Below are positions 12,066 to 22,240 of a stretch of DNA of 64,000 nucleotides, piece by piece (position 1 is the first letter of the stretch; every line of letters starts with the position of its first letter). Source of the DNA: Tolypeutes matacus (taxonomy: Eukaryota > Chordata > Mammalia > Cingulata > Chlamyphoridae); NCBI GenBank assembly GCA_026826555.1, contig JAKSZT010054324.1:9408034-9472033 (forward strand), read 5' to 3'. The notes under the pieces are model-generated. The model was not told the origin of the DNA. It was given only the letters and a program-made list of their open reading frames with translations, and did not search any database. Both the position numbers and the translations under genes were made by a program.

Positions 12066-12113
12066 TAAGGAGGAGGAGGAGGAGGAGGAGGAGGAGGAGA
12101 AGAAGAAGAAGAG
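12066..12113 (+). repeat. (GGA)n/(GAA)n trinucleotide repeat
   Basis: About ten GGA/AGG units change to GAA units at the 3' side. The tract is purine-only on the plus strand and could adopt triplex-type structure. A 96-codon frame crossing it would read a long arginine run, which is a by-product of the repeat and not a gene. Confidence 0.92.
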
Positions 12114-12842
12114 AAACCAACAAAAACTGGAACGTAGAGTCATTTCTGGTGGATTCTGACCTTCCTAGATCATCTGTCTAACTACCTACCAGAAAAATGT
12201 TGAGAATTCTACATATGCTCAGTAGAGGAGGTTCATTTTTTTGTGTTAATGAATTAATTTCTCTAAATTGCTGGTGTGGGTGGAAGTTTTTCACTGTACA
12301 TAACTGAACATAGTTTATTTTTAAAAACTTCATCTCTCTGTATGCAGGCCACTGCATTGCAAAAATAACAACTCAGTATTTTGTTTCCGTTTTACTATAA
12401 ATATTGTTTGTTTTCCCTATCCTGATCCAAATATAAAGCAGCACAACTAAACACTGATTTCAAGGGCATGTCCTTGTTAATATACTTACTCTGCAAATTA
12501 TAAACCAGATAAATATATTTTAAAACTCTGTATTTTATACCCCCCCACACACACACATACCAAATCATCATATCAACAACTTATTACTTTCTTTTATAGT
12601 ACCCTTCTAACTGGCTTCAAGTTCAAAAATAGTTATTGTTTTTTTTTGTTTTCTTTTGTTTTGTTTTGTTTTTACTAGCATGAGCATGTTCCTGTTGTAG
12701 TACTTGATGATCCAGCAAATATGGGGTTAAAACCAGAAGAAAGCAAGGATGGAGAGAAAAGGACGGGATGAGCCTTGATAGTTAAGCAAGTGCCAAATCA
12801 CAGAAAAATCCATATTCACCTAGAGAATGGTCATTAAAGCTC
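12114..12842. other. No recognisable element
   Basis: AT-rich. Contains a short (CA)n run near 12,543-12,558 and a TTTTG-rich tract at about 12,640-12,670. No gene-like signal seen. Confidence 0.45.
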
Positions 12843-12922
12843 CCCCTTCCATTTACCCATTCATCCGTCTATCTGTCCATCTGTCCATCCATCCATCCAT
12901 TCACCCATCCATTTATCCATTT
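12843..12922. repeat. (CATC)n-type tetranucleotide tract
   Basis: Imperfect repeats of catc, ccat and tcat ('gtccatccatccatccatt') directly before the minus-strand L2 end. The tract may have grown from the 'tcattcat' terminal motif of that L2. Confidence 0.75.
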
Positions 12923-13145
12923 GTTCAATAGAAGTTTATTAGAGGGTAAACACTGATGAATAAGATGTAATGTTTTGAAAAACCTAAATCCGAATAGGGA
13001 AACTGACATAAACACACATTGCTGTTATAGAAGAAAGAAATTATTGTAGTTTGGGGAAGGGGTGAATGGCAGGGATGAGGTGGGGGCATGGCCAGGGAAG
13101 ACTTAACAGTGATAGACACATTTAAGTTCAAACTTGAAAGATTTT
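12915..13145 (-). mobile_element. L2 LINE fragment, minus strand
   Basis: It begins with a decayed reverse L2 terminus ('ttgttcaatagaagtttatt'), and further on contains 'gccagggaagacttaacag' and 'acatttaagttcaaacttga'. These correspond to the reverse of the L2 phrases for 'gctcaaatgtcacc' and 'ccttccctgac'. Highly decayed and internally deleted. Confidence 0.55.
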
Positions 13146-13555
13146 AACATATAGAGAATGGGTGGGGAGGTGGAGAGAATGTTTGAATTTTAGTCAGAGA
13201 GAGCAGTGTGAGTATGAGTAAATGTCTCAAGCGAAGAAACCATAGGATATGTAGAAGGTACTATGGACTAAGTAATTTGTCATTAGCAAAGAACTTATTA
13301 AGGGGAGTAATTGTAGATAATTTATATCTATTACTTTCTCAGAAAAATCTTCCCTGTGTCTCCAAGGTATTTGGATGCCCTTGCTCTGCTCTCCCATAGT
13401 ATCTTGTACTCCTTCCAATGTAGCTAAACAACTAAAAGATGGCTCACAAATCTGGTCAAGGTATAGTTTATCATACTGTGAGTTACAGTCTGAAATGATT
13501 TTATATGTTTTATTCATTTCTTTTATTGTTAATATTTATTTAGGTTTACCTACAA
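13146..13555. other. No recognisable element
   Basis: Frames on both strands overlap near 13,208-13,593 with no recognisable domain. They run into the T-rich L1-like block beginning near 13,556. Confidence 0.4.
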
Positions 13556-14829
13556 TTTATTTTTTCTTGTGCTTTTCATTCCTTCTTGGATGATTGAGCT
13601 TCAATGTGGAATCATCTTCCTTCTGCTTGAAGAACTCCATCAAGTATTTCTTCACTGGCAACAAATGCTCTCTCAGTTTTTGTTTTCATGTTCATTTCAT
13701 CTTCATTTTAGAAGGATATTTTCTCAATAAAGAATTCTAGGCTGACAATTATGTTCTTTTAGCATTTTTAAGATGTCCTTCCATTTTCTCCTGGTTTCCA
13801 TCACTTCTGTTGAAAATTTTGAAAAGTCAGCTGTTGGTCTTTTGTTACTCTTTTTAAGGTAATGTGTCTTTTTCCTCTGAGCGTTTTAAAGATATCTCTT
13901 TATTTTTGGCTCCTAGTAGTTTTACTATGATGTATATAAACACAGTTTTCTTTGTAGTTATACTACTTAGGGTACAACAAACCTCTTAAATTCCTGGTGT
14001 CTTTTATCAGTTTGCAAAATCCTTGGCCAGTTTCTTTACCTTTTAAGGAACTTCAGATATGTATATGTTAGGTCTTTTCTCTGTATGTTGTACCATGTAA
14101 TTTTTTTCTCCTTTGTCTCTCTGAGCATCGGTATGGATATTTCCTGTTTGACCCTTTTTCAGATCATTAATCTTGTGTTCTGCCGTATCTCTTATGTTAA
14201 ACCCATTGATTAACTTTTAAATTTTGTTTACTGTATTTTTAAGTTCTATAATTTCAATTTGATGCTTTTTATAGTTTCTAGTTCTGTGGTGAAATACTCC
14301 ATCTTTTTATCTCTTTTCTTGAAAATACTAATTGTCGTTTGAAAGCCTATGTTTGTTAACTTCTGTGTGTAGATCATTCATTGATTTATTTCCATTGTCT
14401 TTTTTTGTTCTTAGCCTTCAGTCATTTGAATCTTTGTACTGATATGCCTGTTTTTTTTTTTTTTCTTTTTTTTTTTCTTAAAGATTTTATTTATTTACTC
14501 ATTTATCCCCCCCTTTCTGCTTGTGCTCGCTGGGTCAGCTAACCACGCCGTGCGGGCGGGCTTGCCTTCACCAGGAGGCCCCGGGAACCGAACCCGGGGC
14601 CTCCCATATGGTAAACGGGAGCCCTACTGATTGAGCCACAGCCGCTTCCCCTGATATACCTGTTAATTTTGGATTAATGTTGGACATTATGTATGAAAAA
14701 TGGTAAGGCATGTTAATTTCCTCCAAAGAGAATTTAATTTTCTTTTGGGAGGCTGACATAGCACAAGCAAGTTACCTTGATTCAGTTAGGGACCAAACTG
14801 ATATGAAGTTATTTCAGAATTTATGAAAA
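13556..14829 (-). mobile_element. Ancient L1M-type segment, minus strand, split by a SINE
   Basis: T-rich prose-like sequence with phrases typical of old L1 internal regions read on the minus strand: 'aaagaattctaggctgaca', 'ccttccattttctcctgg', 'tttatttttggctcctag', 'gatgtatataaacacag' and 'ttggacattatgtatga'. The SINE at 14,453-14,650 interrupts it, and the L1-like sequence resumes directly after. Related sequence may continue to about 15,290. The L1 subfamily and exact position within L1 are not determined. Confidence 0.6.
14439..14664 (-). mobile_element. DAS-like SINE with body, minus strand
   Basis: On the minus strand it reads head 'gggaagcggctgtggctcaa', a B box 'gggttcggttcccg', then a body containing the reverse of 'tgctcgctgggtcagct', then an interrupted A-rich tail (T-runs at 14,451-14,478). 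The target duplication is 'ctgatatgcctgtt' at 14,439-14,452 against 'ctgatatacctgtt' at 14,651-14,664, one mismatch. It sits inside an older L1M segment, so it is younger than that segment. Confidence 0.92.
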
Positions 14830-15606
14830 CTGGTTTATTTATAATTTGCAATTATTCCTAAGGCATAGGATTTTAAGGATCCTAAATGAAATCCTGGAGG
14901 TATTTACCAGGTCCTACTTCCTTGACAGGATCTAAACTACAATTATTGTCTCCCTATCATCCATATACAGGTTAGGGATTGGCAAATATTTTAGGGGAAA
15001 ACCGCTGGCAGATTGTTTCTCCAGACTGTTGGTCTATTATACCCTGAAGGCTAATTTTCGAGCTCTCAGCTTGTGAGATGGCCATAGAGTTTAGAGTAGC
15101 ACTTTCTCTGGCCTTGATGCCCTGAGCTGTGAATCAGCAATTGCCCCAGAAAAAGTAGCAGCAACTATCGGCTAACTGCATTGCATTTTTCTTCTCTCTG
15201 GATCCCCAGTTCCTAACTGCTTCAATACCTTCAAACCTACAATTAAGATATGTTTGCCAACTAATTGGGAGTGTCAGTGATGAGCAAGTACACCTTTTAG
15301 AGGTAGAGAAGGAGAAAATCTCCTTTGGCTGCTGACATCAATTGCTTTGGCATTTGACATCTTTTACTTCCATTTTCAACTTCTGAGATGTTCTGATCAG
15401 CAAAATAGTTTCTTCACCATTCAACAGCATTTTTAACACATTTAGAGGTAGTTCCCGTATAAACAGAAAGAAAAGAATAGAGGTTTATGAATTAATATCC
15501 CTTTCTTTAATTTTCTTCTACTGCTTTCATTTAAAGAGAGTAATAAATGTAGTGAGGTACTATTTCAAACAAAAATGAGAATAAATAAGCAAAACACAAT
15601 TATTGA
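14830..15606. other. Unassigned, possibly further old L1 sequence
   Basis: Composition continues from the L1M-like segment on the left, but I recognised no diagnostic phrase after about 14,830. No gene-like signal. Confidence 0.35.
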
Positions 15607-16469
15607 GGCCTGATCAAGATGGTGGGCTACACACACTTTCTGCCCTGCTCCACAGAGCTATGTACAACCAACAAGAACTGGCAGAAACGTCTTTCTCAAA
15701 GCTCCAGAAAATAGTTAAAGGACTGCAGTAACAGGGCAAGTGCTGAATCAAGAAAAAGACTAAATAAAAGCAGTAGGACCTTGTTGTGCTCTGACTGGAC
15801 CCTTCCCAACCTCTCACTAGTTTGGCATTGGAGCTGCCTTGGCTTGCAGTGTGAATCCCTGGTCCTGGTACTGGAAGGTGTAGAGTAAACTTTATGCACA
15901 TACTGGGAATGTGTATGTCTGGCCCAGTCTGTCTGGTGGTGGTTTGAGGGACTCACCATCCCAAAACTTGACCTGCATGTAGAAGGCAGCTCATTGAGCA
16001 TTTCTACAGAATGCTCTATGAGAGCAATCAAGTCATGCTGCCTGAGGCAAGGGATTGCTGGCTCTAGGCCACAGAGTGCAGTGCCCAGGACCATGGGAAA
16101 ACTTTCCTAGGGAAGAAGGGACACTCAGAACCATGTAAATGGGAGAATTCATAGGATTTGCCCAAGACTTGTGAAGAAAGGATCAGGGAGGCCTCTTGTC
16201 TTGAGCTATTTTCTAAACTCATTGTACGGATAAGCCCTGAAGGAGAGCACCTGCACAGGTCAATCTGCAAAGATGGGAAAAGGGTTTTCTTTTGTCCTCC
16301 TTTTTTTTTTTTTTTTTTTTTGTAAGCTCTTAGTGATCAAGGAAAGCATTATCATAACACTATGTTGGATACAAGCTTAATGCACCCCAGAGTCTGAATT
16401 CCACTGACAATACCATAAATATCAAAATGTTCAGATTAGAAAAAAAGTTACAAACAAAAAGAAACAGGA

Positions 16470-17440
16470 CATGATGGCTCAGGCAAAAGTGAAGATTAAA
16501 GCATTAGAAACCATCAATGAGGAGGACCACACCTGGGACATACCAGACAATGACTTAAAAAAATGATCCTAAATATGTTCAAAGAGCTAAAGGAAAACAC
16601 AGACAATGACCTAAAGAAACCAGGTAAACAATAGATAAACACAAAAAGATATCAATAGAGAGGCAGAAATTATGAAAAAACAAACAGACAAACAAACAAA
16701 AACAAGTAGAGCTGAACACCACAATAACAGAAATAAAAAATTCTCTAGAGGAGTTCAACAGCATATTGGAGCTGGCAGAAGAAAGAGAACTTGAAGATAA
16801 GACAATTGAAATCATCCAGCCTAAGGAACAGAAGGAAGAAAGTATGAAGGAAAGTAAACAGTGTCTGAGGAACCCGTGAGACACCATTGAGCATACCTAT
16901 ATATGAATTGGGAGAGTCCCAGAAGGAGAAGAGAAAGAGTCAGAAAGAGCATTAAAAGAAATAATGGCTGAAAACATCCCCAAGTTTAAAAAGATAGTAC
17001 TATACACACCTAAGATGCTCAACTAACTCAAAACCAAATAAACCCAAATAGACCCATGCCATGACATATTATAATCAAACTGTTAAATGCCAAAAATAAA
17101 GAGAGAATTCTGAAAGCCACGAGAGAGAAGCAATGTGTCATGTACAAGGAACCTAAATAAGATTAGGTGGTGTTAGGAAGGCAGTGGGATGTCATATTTA
17201 AAGTGTTAAAAGCAAAACATTTTCAACCAAGAATTCTAAACCTGCAAAAACGATCTTTTAAAAACGAGGCATTGATTAAGACATTCACAGATAAACAATT
17301 CTGAAGGACTTTGTCTCCAATAGGCTGGCCCTATAAGAGATGCTAAATGGAGTTCTTCAGGTTGAAAGGAAAGGACAATAGACAATAGATCAAAGCCACC
17401 TAAATAAATAAAAATCTTCAGTGAGGGTAATGACATGGGT
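16470..17440 (+). pseudogene. L1/HAL1 ORF1-like relic
   Basis: Translating in shifting frames gives pieces of an L1 ORF1-type RNA-binding protein. A charged helical stretch includes NSLEEFNSILELAEERE (about 16,739-16,790), as in the coiled coil. Then comes PEGEEKE (about 16,918), then LKEIMAENIPKFKK (about 16,953), and then RILKATREKQ (about 17,107), as in the RRM/C-terminal region. A further readable piece, RRQWDVIFKVLK, lies near 17,180-17,215, with a tail up to about 17,300. Stops and frameshifts break it many times ('aacccgtgaga' near 16,872 gives an early stop), so it cannot make protein. ORF1 proteins coat retroelement RNA in cytoplasmic particles. Confidence 0.75.
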
Positions 17441-18079
17441 AAATATTAATGCCAATACTATTGTATTTTTGGTTTATAACTCCACTTTTTACCTCCTACA
17501 GGATCTAAAAGGCAAATGCATAAAAAGTAATGATAAATCAGTGGCTTTGTACTCATAATGTGTAAATCCCAATTTTGTGACAAGAACTACATAAAGGTGA
17601 AGGGACAGAGGGCTATAGTAATATAATTTGTATATACTAGTGAAGTTAAGTTGGTATCAAAGTAAACAAGATTGTTATAGATTTAGGATGTTAAATTTAG
17701 CCCCATGGCTAAACAGTAGTGATGCAGTATTAACTACAAAGACAAAACTGGAGGACATGCAAGCTCATAGAGAAAGAAATTAGAGTACAGGTTGCCAGGG
17801 GCAAGGAATAGGAGTAATGGGGAGTTAATGCATAATGGGAGTAGAGTTTCTATTTGGGGGATGGGAAAGTTTCAGTAATGGTAGGTGGTGAGGGTACTAA
17901 AACATTGTGAATGTGATTAATCCCATTGAATGGTATGCTTGGGAATGGTTGAGATGAGAAAATTTATGTTGCATATATATTCCCACAATTAAAAAGAAAT
18001 ACAGAGCAACTAAAAGGACAATGACAATTAAATGCAACATATGATCCTGCATGGGATCTAGCAAGGGAAGAGAAAAGTC

Positions 18080-18388
18080 TCAAAGGGACATTATTTTTTT
18101 TAATATATTTATTTAAAGATACATAGATTACGCAAATGTTACACAAAAATATAGGGATTCCCATATGCCCCGCTCCCCACACCTCCCATACCCTCCCATA
18201 TAAGCAACATCCTTCATTAGTGTGGTACATTCATTGCAATTGATAAATGCATCCTGGGGCATTGGCATTGAACATGGACCATAGTTCATATTGTCTCTCC
18301 CACACAATTTCGCAGGCTATGGGAAGATATATAATGGCACATATCTGTCATTGCAATGCCATTCAGGATGATTCAAAGGGACATTATT
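18080..18388 (-). mobile_element. L1-type 3' end, 5'-truncated, nested in HAL1 tail
   Basis: A 277-bp minus-strand insertion (18,096-18,372) with its A-tail as the T-run at 18,096-18,101. It is flanked by a perfect 16-bp duplication 'tcaaagggacattatt' at 18,080-18,095 and 18,373-18,388. The sequence 'tagggattcccatatgcccc' and 'ttagtgtggtacattcattg' is shared with the copies at 36,311 and 43,391-45,245 and, more distantly, with 19,593 and 23,960. It is the terminal 3' UTR only, and HAL1 sequence continues on both sides. Confidence 0.9.
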
Positions 18389-18425
18389 GGGACACATGAA
18401 AAAACTGGAATATAGACTGTAAGCT

Positions 18426-18764
18426 TTCTTTTTTTATTAGATAAAATATTACTTTATTGATATATGACCACATTTATATTTCCTTAGCTTTCTTAAGTTC
18501 ACAGAACTTATTCACTAAACAGAATTTTAGTCAAAAGTAATCAAGATTTAAACAGTTCTCTAAGTCACTGAAGAGCTTTTTTTGAGGTAGCATAATTTCC
18601 AAACATCTTTTGAGAATAGAGATAAAATTGCTGGTTCTTTACAAGAAATCTAGTGAGCAAATTGAGACCTAAATTTGATATTTGACAAATCATTTAAATT
18701 TTCATAAAAAATTAATAAACTTTTGTTAAATAAATTAAAACCAGTTAAAGTTTACAAACATGTT
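18426..18764. other. No recognisable element
   Basis: AT-rich, no diagnostic repeat phrase and no frame of interest. Confidence 0.4.
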
Positions 18765-18925
18765 TACAAAGGAGGCTTTTCCACATATGCAATTATCTTC
18801 AAAACTGCCCTGAGGAAAATAAGGTCAGTGAGATTATCCCTATTTTATAGATGAAGACGCTGAGTTTCAGTAAGATTAAGTGACTTTCTTGTGACTTGGC
18901 TGGCTCCAATGTTAAATTTACTGAA
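18765..18925 (-). mobile_element. MIR SINE fragment, minus strand
   Basis: Contains the reverse MIR core: 'attatccctattttatagatg', 'gaagacgctgagtttcag' and 'aagtgactttcttgtgac', in the order expected for a minus-strand copy. Strongly decayed. Confidence 0.65.
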
Positions 18926-19039
18926 CTTGATACCTGTATTTAAGGTGGTTACATAAATGAATTTCATTTTCTTAGGAACAGTATTAAGTGTTTAAGGACC
19001 ATAATATATTCAACCTACACTCAAGTGTTCAGGAAATGA

Positions 19040-19215
19040 ATTTAATAGACCAATTGATCAATTGATAGAACAATACAGTGAATGTGGCAAATGTTAAAAT
19101 TGGTGGATCTGAGTATCTGGAGGCATAGGGTTGAGTTGGAGCTCTGTACATGGGGTTTGTATTATTTTTGTAACTCTCCTGTATATTTGAAAGTAGTTCA
19201 AAATTTAAAAACACA
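19040..19215 (+). mobile_element. Old L1M-type 3' tail
   Basis: Terminal L1M 3' UTR pattern: 'gtggcaaatgttaaaattgg', then 'ctgagtatctggaggcata', 'gtacatggggtttgtatta', 'ttttgtaactctcctgtat' and 'tttgaaagtagttcaaaat' into an A-rich end. 5'-truncated and decayed. Confidence 0.7.
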
Positions 19216-19582
19216 ATTGTGGTAAAAAGAAAAAAGCAGTTCTTTAATTTAGGATATGCTTTTTTCCCTTTAAAAAAAAAGTAGATTCCTATTGTTTTAG
19301 TAGCCTTCCTTGATTATAAATGGTAGGAGCACTTATTAATTTTTAAAAGCTGGGGATTTCCCAGAATTTTTATATGAAAATTCCTGAGACTTTTGCCAAT
19401 TTAACCAGCATATCAGATTTGTAATTTACTTGGAGAATATATTTTGCTACAAGCTGTTTAAACTTTTAGATAATTTTCCATCACTCTTCCATGTTGGTAG
19501 CATTCTATTTTGATCACAAGTACTATTGCTCCAAGCAGATATGGACACAAATTCAGCTGGGCATCATTTAACATTCAGTGCT
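19216..19582. other. No recognisable element
   Basis: AT-rich interval between an old L1 tail and the target duplication of the next insertion. Nothing recognised. Confidence 0.4.
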
Positions 19583-20952
19583 TTCTTGAAACGTTTTTTT
19601 TTTTTTTTTTATTATTATGGGTAAAAATCAATATTCTCACAATACATACAAACATTTGCAAAATGATATATAAATATATATGCATATACGTGTATTCGCT
19701 CACAAAAATGTTATTTATATATATATATACATATATTTTAAGAGGTGCTTAGATTACCCAAAATATTACACGGAACCCACTGGGATTCCCATGTTGCCCA
19801 CCTCCCACACCTCCCACCACATCCCACACAAACATCTCCCACAGTGTGGCCCACCACCCTCAATGAACTTACACATCCTGGAGCCTTGCCACCAAACATA
19901 GACCACAGTTCACACTGTAGACCACACTCTCTCCCACTCAGTTCTTAGTGGTGTGTGATGATTTAAAATGGCCTACATCCGTTGCCACAACAGTACTCAG
20001 GATAACCTCCAACTCCCAAAGAAGCCCCTGTATTTCAACTGTTCATCCCCTCCCTACCCCAAAAGTGTCAAGTGGCCACTGGCTCCACCTCATTGTTATA
20101 ATTTCTTGCATTGCTAGAATCACCATATGTGAACAAGAGAATACCATCAAGTCCACTCTAGTCCATAGTTCTTCCCCCAATCCTGAGGGGACTGGGATGG
20201 TGATGTCCACTCCAACTCCAAGTGAGAGAGGGCTTATATCCCATAGATATGGTGGGTGGGATGATCCTGCCTGCAGATGCAGGCCCTCTCCATTCCCTGG
20301 GATGGCTATTTCCCATTGTTGTCTCCTCACCAGGTGACTTGGATGAGTCCGTTGAGCTGTAGGGTAGGAGTTGCAGCTCCACCTAGATTTCATGCACACC
20401 TGGCACATAGGTAGGCGGGAGGCTCCAGTCTCTGGAAGTATACCTAAAAACTCCAGCATCGCATATAGGTTTGAATAGAAGGGACTGGTGAACCATGTGC
20501 AAGGAGGACTTATTTGAGTCTAATTCTGCCACTCTCAGGAGCACAGATTCCAAAATAGAACCCACTGATAAGGCATCAGTCTCTGGGGCTATCCCCCCTT
20601 ATATAGGACCAGGGTGTCTCCGGAGCTCTCAGGAACCCCACTGAGTGGAGTGATAGGCACTTAGATGTTCTATGAGCTCCTACTGAGGTGTGCGTAAGAG
20701 TTCCCTCTGGGATGACCTCCCGACTCTCTTTGAAGTCTCTTAGACACTTGAACTCATTTGTCTTTACCATTTCCCCCTTTTATTCAAGGTCTTTTTCCAG
20801 TTGTGTTGCCAGTTGGCACTTGGGAAAAGTTTTCAATTAGCAATAATCGTGCCTCGGATAAACCTCATTGGCTACGATACTGCCACTGTGCAAAGCTGCC
20901 AGTTGGCACTTGGTATTAATCCCTCGTTGCCAGGGAGGCTCATTCTTGAAAC
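19583..20952 (-). mobile_element. Young L1-type insertion, minus strand, 5'-truncated
   Basis: The insertion spans 19,593-20,942. It is flanked by the direct repeat 'ttcttgaaac' at 19,583-19,592 and 20,943-20,952, with the A-tail as the T-run 19,594-19,610. The first 440 bp (in plus coordinates) are about 97% identical to 23,960-24,392. The remainder is related to 36,650-36,938 and to the two halves of 43,391-45,245. No L1 ORF2 sequence is visible anywhere in its roughly 1.26 kb (excluding the nested U4 copy), so this family has an unusually long region without ORFs upstream of its L1-like 3' end. Overlapping frames at 19,948-20,459 on both strands carry no domain. Confidence 0.85.
20808..20913 (-). 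pseudogene. RNU4 pseudogene: 3'-truncated U4 snRNA retropseudogene
   Basis: On the minus strand, 20,897 down to about 20,820 reads as the first ~78 nt of vertebrate U4 snRNA: 'agctttgcacagtggcagta', then 'tcgtagccaatgaggttta', 'tccgaggcacgattattgct' and 'aattgaaaacttttcccaa'. Against the U4 sequence as I know it there are two differences, both CpG-to-CpA. The central domain, 3' stem-loop and Sm site are absent, and there is no A tail. The direct repeat 'gccagttggcacttgg' flanks it at 20,808-20,823 and 20,898-20,913 and belongs to the surrounding L1-type element, so the U4 copy was inserted into that element. The U4 3' breakpoint overlaps the duplication by a few bases (ccaa). Functional U4 pairs with U6 in the spliceosome; this copy cannot. 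Confidence 0.95.
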
Positions 20953-21529
20953 AGTTTTATTGTATATGTAAACTATCCTGAAATGGAGATAATAATAGTT
21001 TAATTCAGTCTTGTCACTTGCTATAAACACCAGCTGCTATAATTGTAGGTATTCCCACATGGGGGATTTTTACCAGCTGTTAGAAAAAGATCTTAAAAAG
21101 TACACAAAACAATCTGGAAGTATAAAGTGAAAAGACAGAATGCCTATAAAAGGACAGGAATTTTAGGCCATCTATAGTTCACAATTTATACTTGTTTTTG
21201 CTTGATAACTTCAGACCTTTAGTTTCTCTTTTATTGTAGCAAAAGAATATTTAAACCTGGAGAGCCAGAGTAATGCACAGTGGTTGAGGCTTAGAAATAT
21301 TTATAAATTTCCAGGAGGAAGCAAAGATTGTTTTCAAATTTTACTAAGTACGTCAAAGGAATTCTCAACTGTTATATTTCTACTGATATGTAACAATTGT
21401 AGGACAGTAGGACCTAAGACATAAATAAGTTGTCACTATACCTTTTGCATTTGGTTTATACAGAATGCTAAACTAAGAACGTGATCATAACAGTTTTCTC
21501 TTAACGTATCCTACTTCCTCTCTCTCAGA
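20953..21529. other. No recognisable element
   Basis: AT-rich sequence with no diagnostic repeat phrase. It is the flank of the young insertion and appears single-copy. Confidence 0.4.
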
Positions 21530-22240
21530 TGTTCTTTTCTCACTCACTGGATTCATTATTCCATGAATGGTCCATCATCTACCCAGCTTTTCAGGCCAGA
21601 AATCTAATAGTCATCCTTGACTTGCTTTATCTCACCTCTCCCCACATATCAACCACCAAGTCCTATTAGTCCTCCTTGTGAATTTTCTCTACTTCTCTGT
21701 CCACACTGCTACTCCCTTAACACAGGTCATCATCTTCCAAGTATAACCACCACAGCTTTCCCCCTAGGTCTTCTGTCTTTACTCCCTCTTAGTTCTCCAG
21801 TTTGCAGCCCAGTGAGCCTTTTAATGCAAAACTCCTCTCCTTAAAATGCGCCAATGTCCAACCCCCATCCCATCTGTGTAACACCCTTAATCCTTAATGT
21901 AGTCTTTTGTGACCCAGCAGACTTATAGCTCCATCTTCATCTCCCAACCTTTCTACCTTAGACACTGTTTTTAGCTCCTCAAATATATCAAGTTCTCGTT
22001 TGTCTCAGGGCCTCTGGAGAAGTTCTTTCTATTTAGAAGACTCTTCTTCTTTTGCTCAACCCCTTTTACCTTCATCTGCCTAGCTCCTCATCTTTAGGTG
22101 TCACCTTAAACATCACTTCCTGTGATAGGATTTCCTCTATTACCTCGATTCTGGCTTAGTTGTCCCTCATCTGTGCTTTCACCTCACCTAGCACCTAACA
22201 CAGTGCCTGGCATATCATAAGCACTCAATGAAATTTGTTG
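21530..22240 (+). mobile_element. L2 LINE, 3' end
   Basis: Sense L2 phrases in order: 'ctcctctccttaaaatgcgc', 'ccagcagacttatagctcc', 'tcagggcctctggagaag', 'ttaggtgtcaccttaaacatc', 'cacagtgcctggcatatc' and the terminal 'aagcactcaatgaaat' with 'ttgttgaatg' at about 22,232. The 5' boundary is uncertain. The 75-codon frame inside is fortuitous. Confidence 0.85.

Larger units (their letters stand above)
15607..18425 (+). mobile_element. HAL1 (half-L1) retrotransposon, nearly full length
   Basis: The element begins with an L1-type 5' leader ('gatcaagatggtgggctac'). It then carries a decayed L1 ORF1-like coding region (about 16,470-17,440) and passes directly to a 3' UTR. The UTR includes 'tgccaatactattgtattt', 'aagttaagttggtat', 'agattgttatagatttag' and 'tgtgaatgtgattaatccc', and finally 'tagactgtaag'. 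No ORF2 (endonuclease/reverse transcriptase) lies between ORF1 and the 3' UTR, which defines HAL1 elements. A T-run (16,302-16,321) interrupts the leader. The tail is split by a younger L1 3' end at 18,096-18,372. HAL1s depend on L1 reverse transcriptase. No target duplication was found, and the last 100 bp could belong to an adjoining L1 tail. Confidence 0.78.

Noticed and set aside
11891..12181. 96-codon frame with an arginine run
   Set aside because: The arginine run is the (AGG)n tract; the flanks show no domain, and no splice or promoter context is visible.
12843..12922. A CRISPR-like or regulatory direct-repeat array
   Set aside because: It is a simple tetranucleotide tract without unique spacers, in a mammalian genome; slippage explains it.
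20043..20459. Opposed 129- and 138-codon frames
   Set aside because: Both lie inside the 5'-truncated L1-type insertion, overlap on opposite strands and match no L1 ORF wording.
20820..20897. A functional U4 snRNA gene
   Set aside because: The 3' half with the Sm site and 3' stem-loop is missing, the copy is flanked by a target duplication, and it sits inside a retroelement without snRNA promoter elements.
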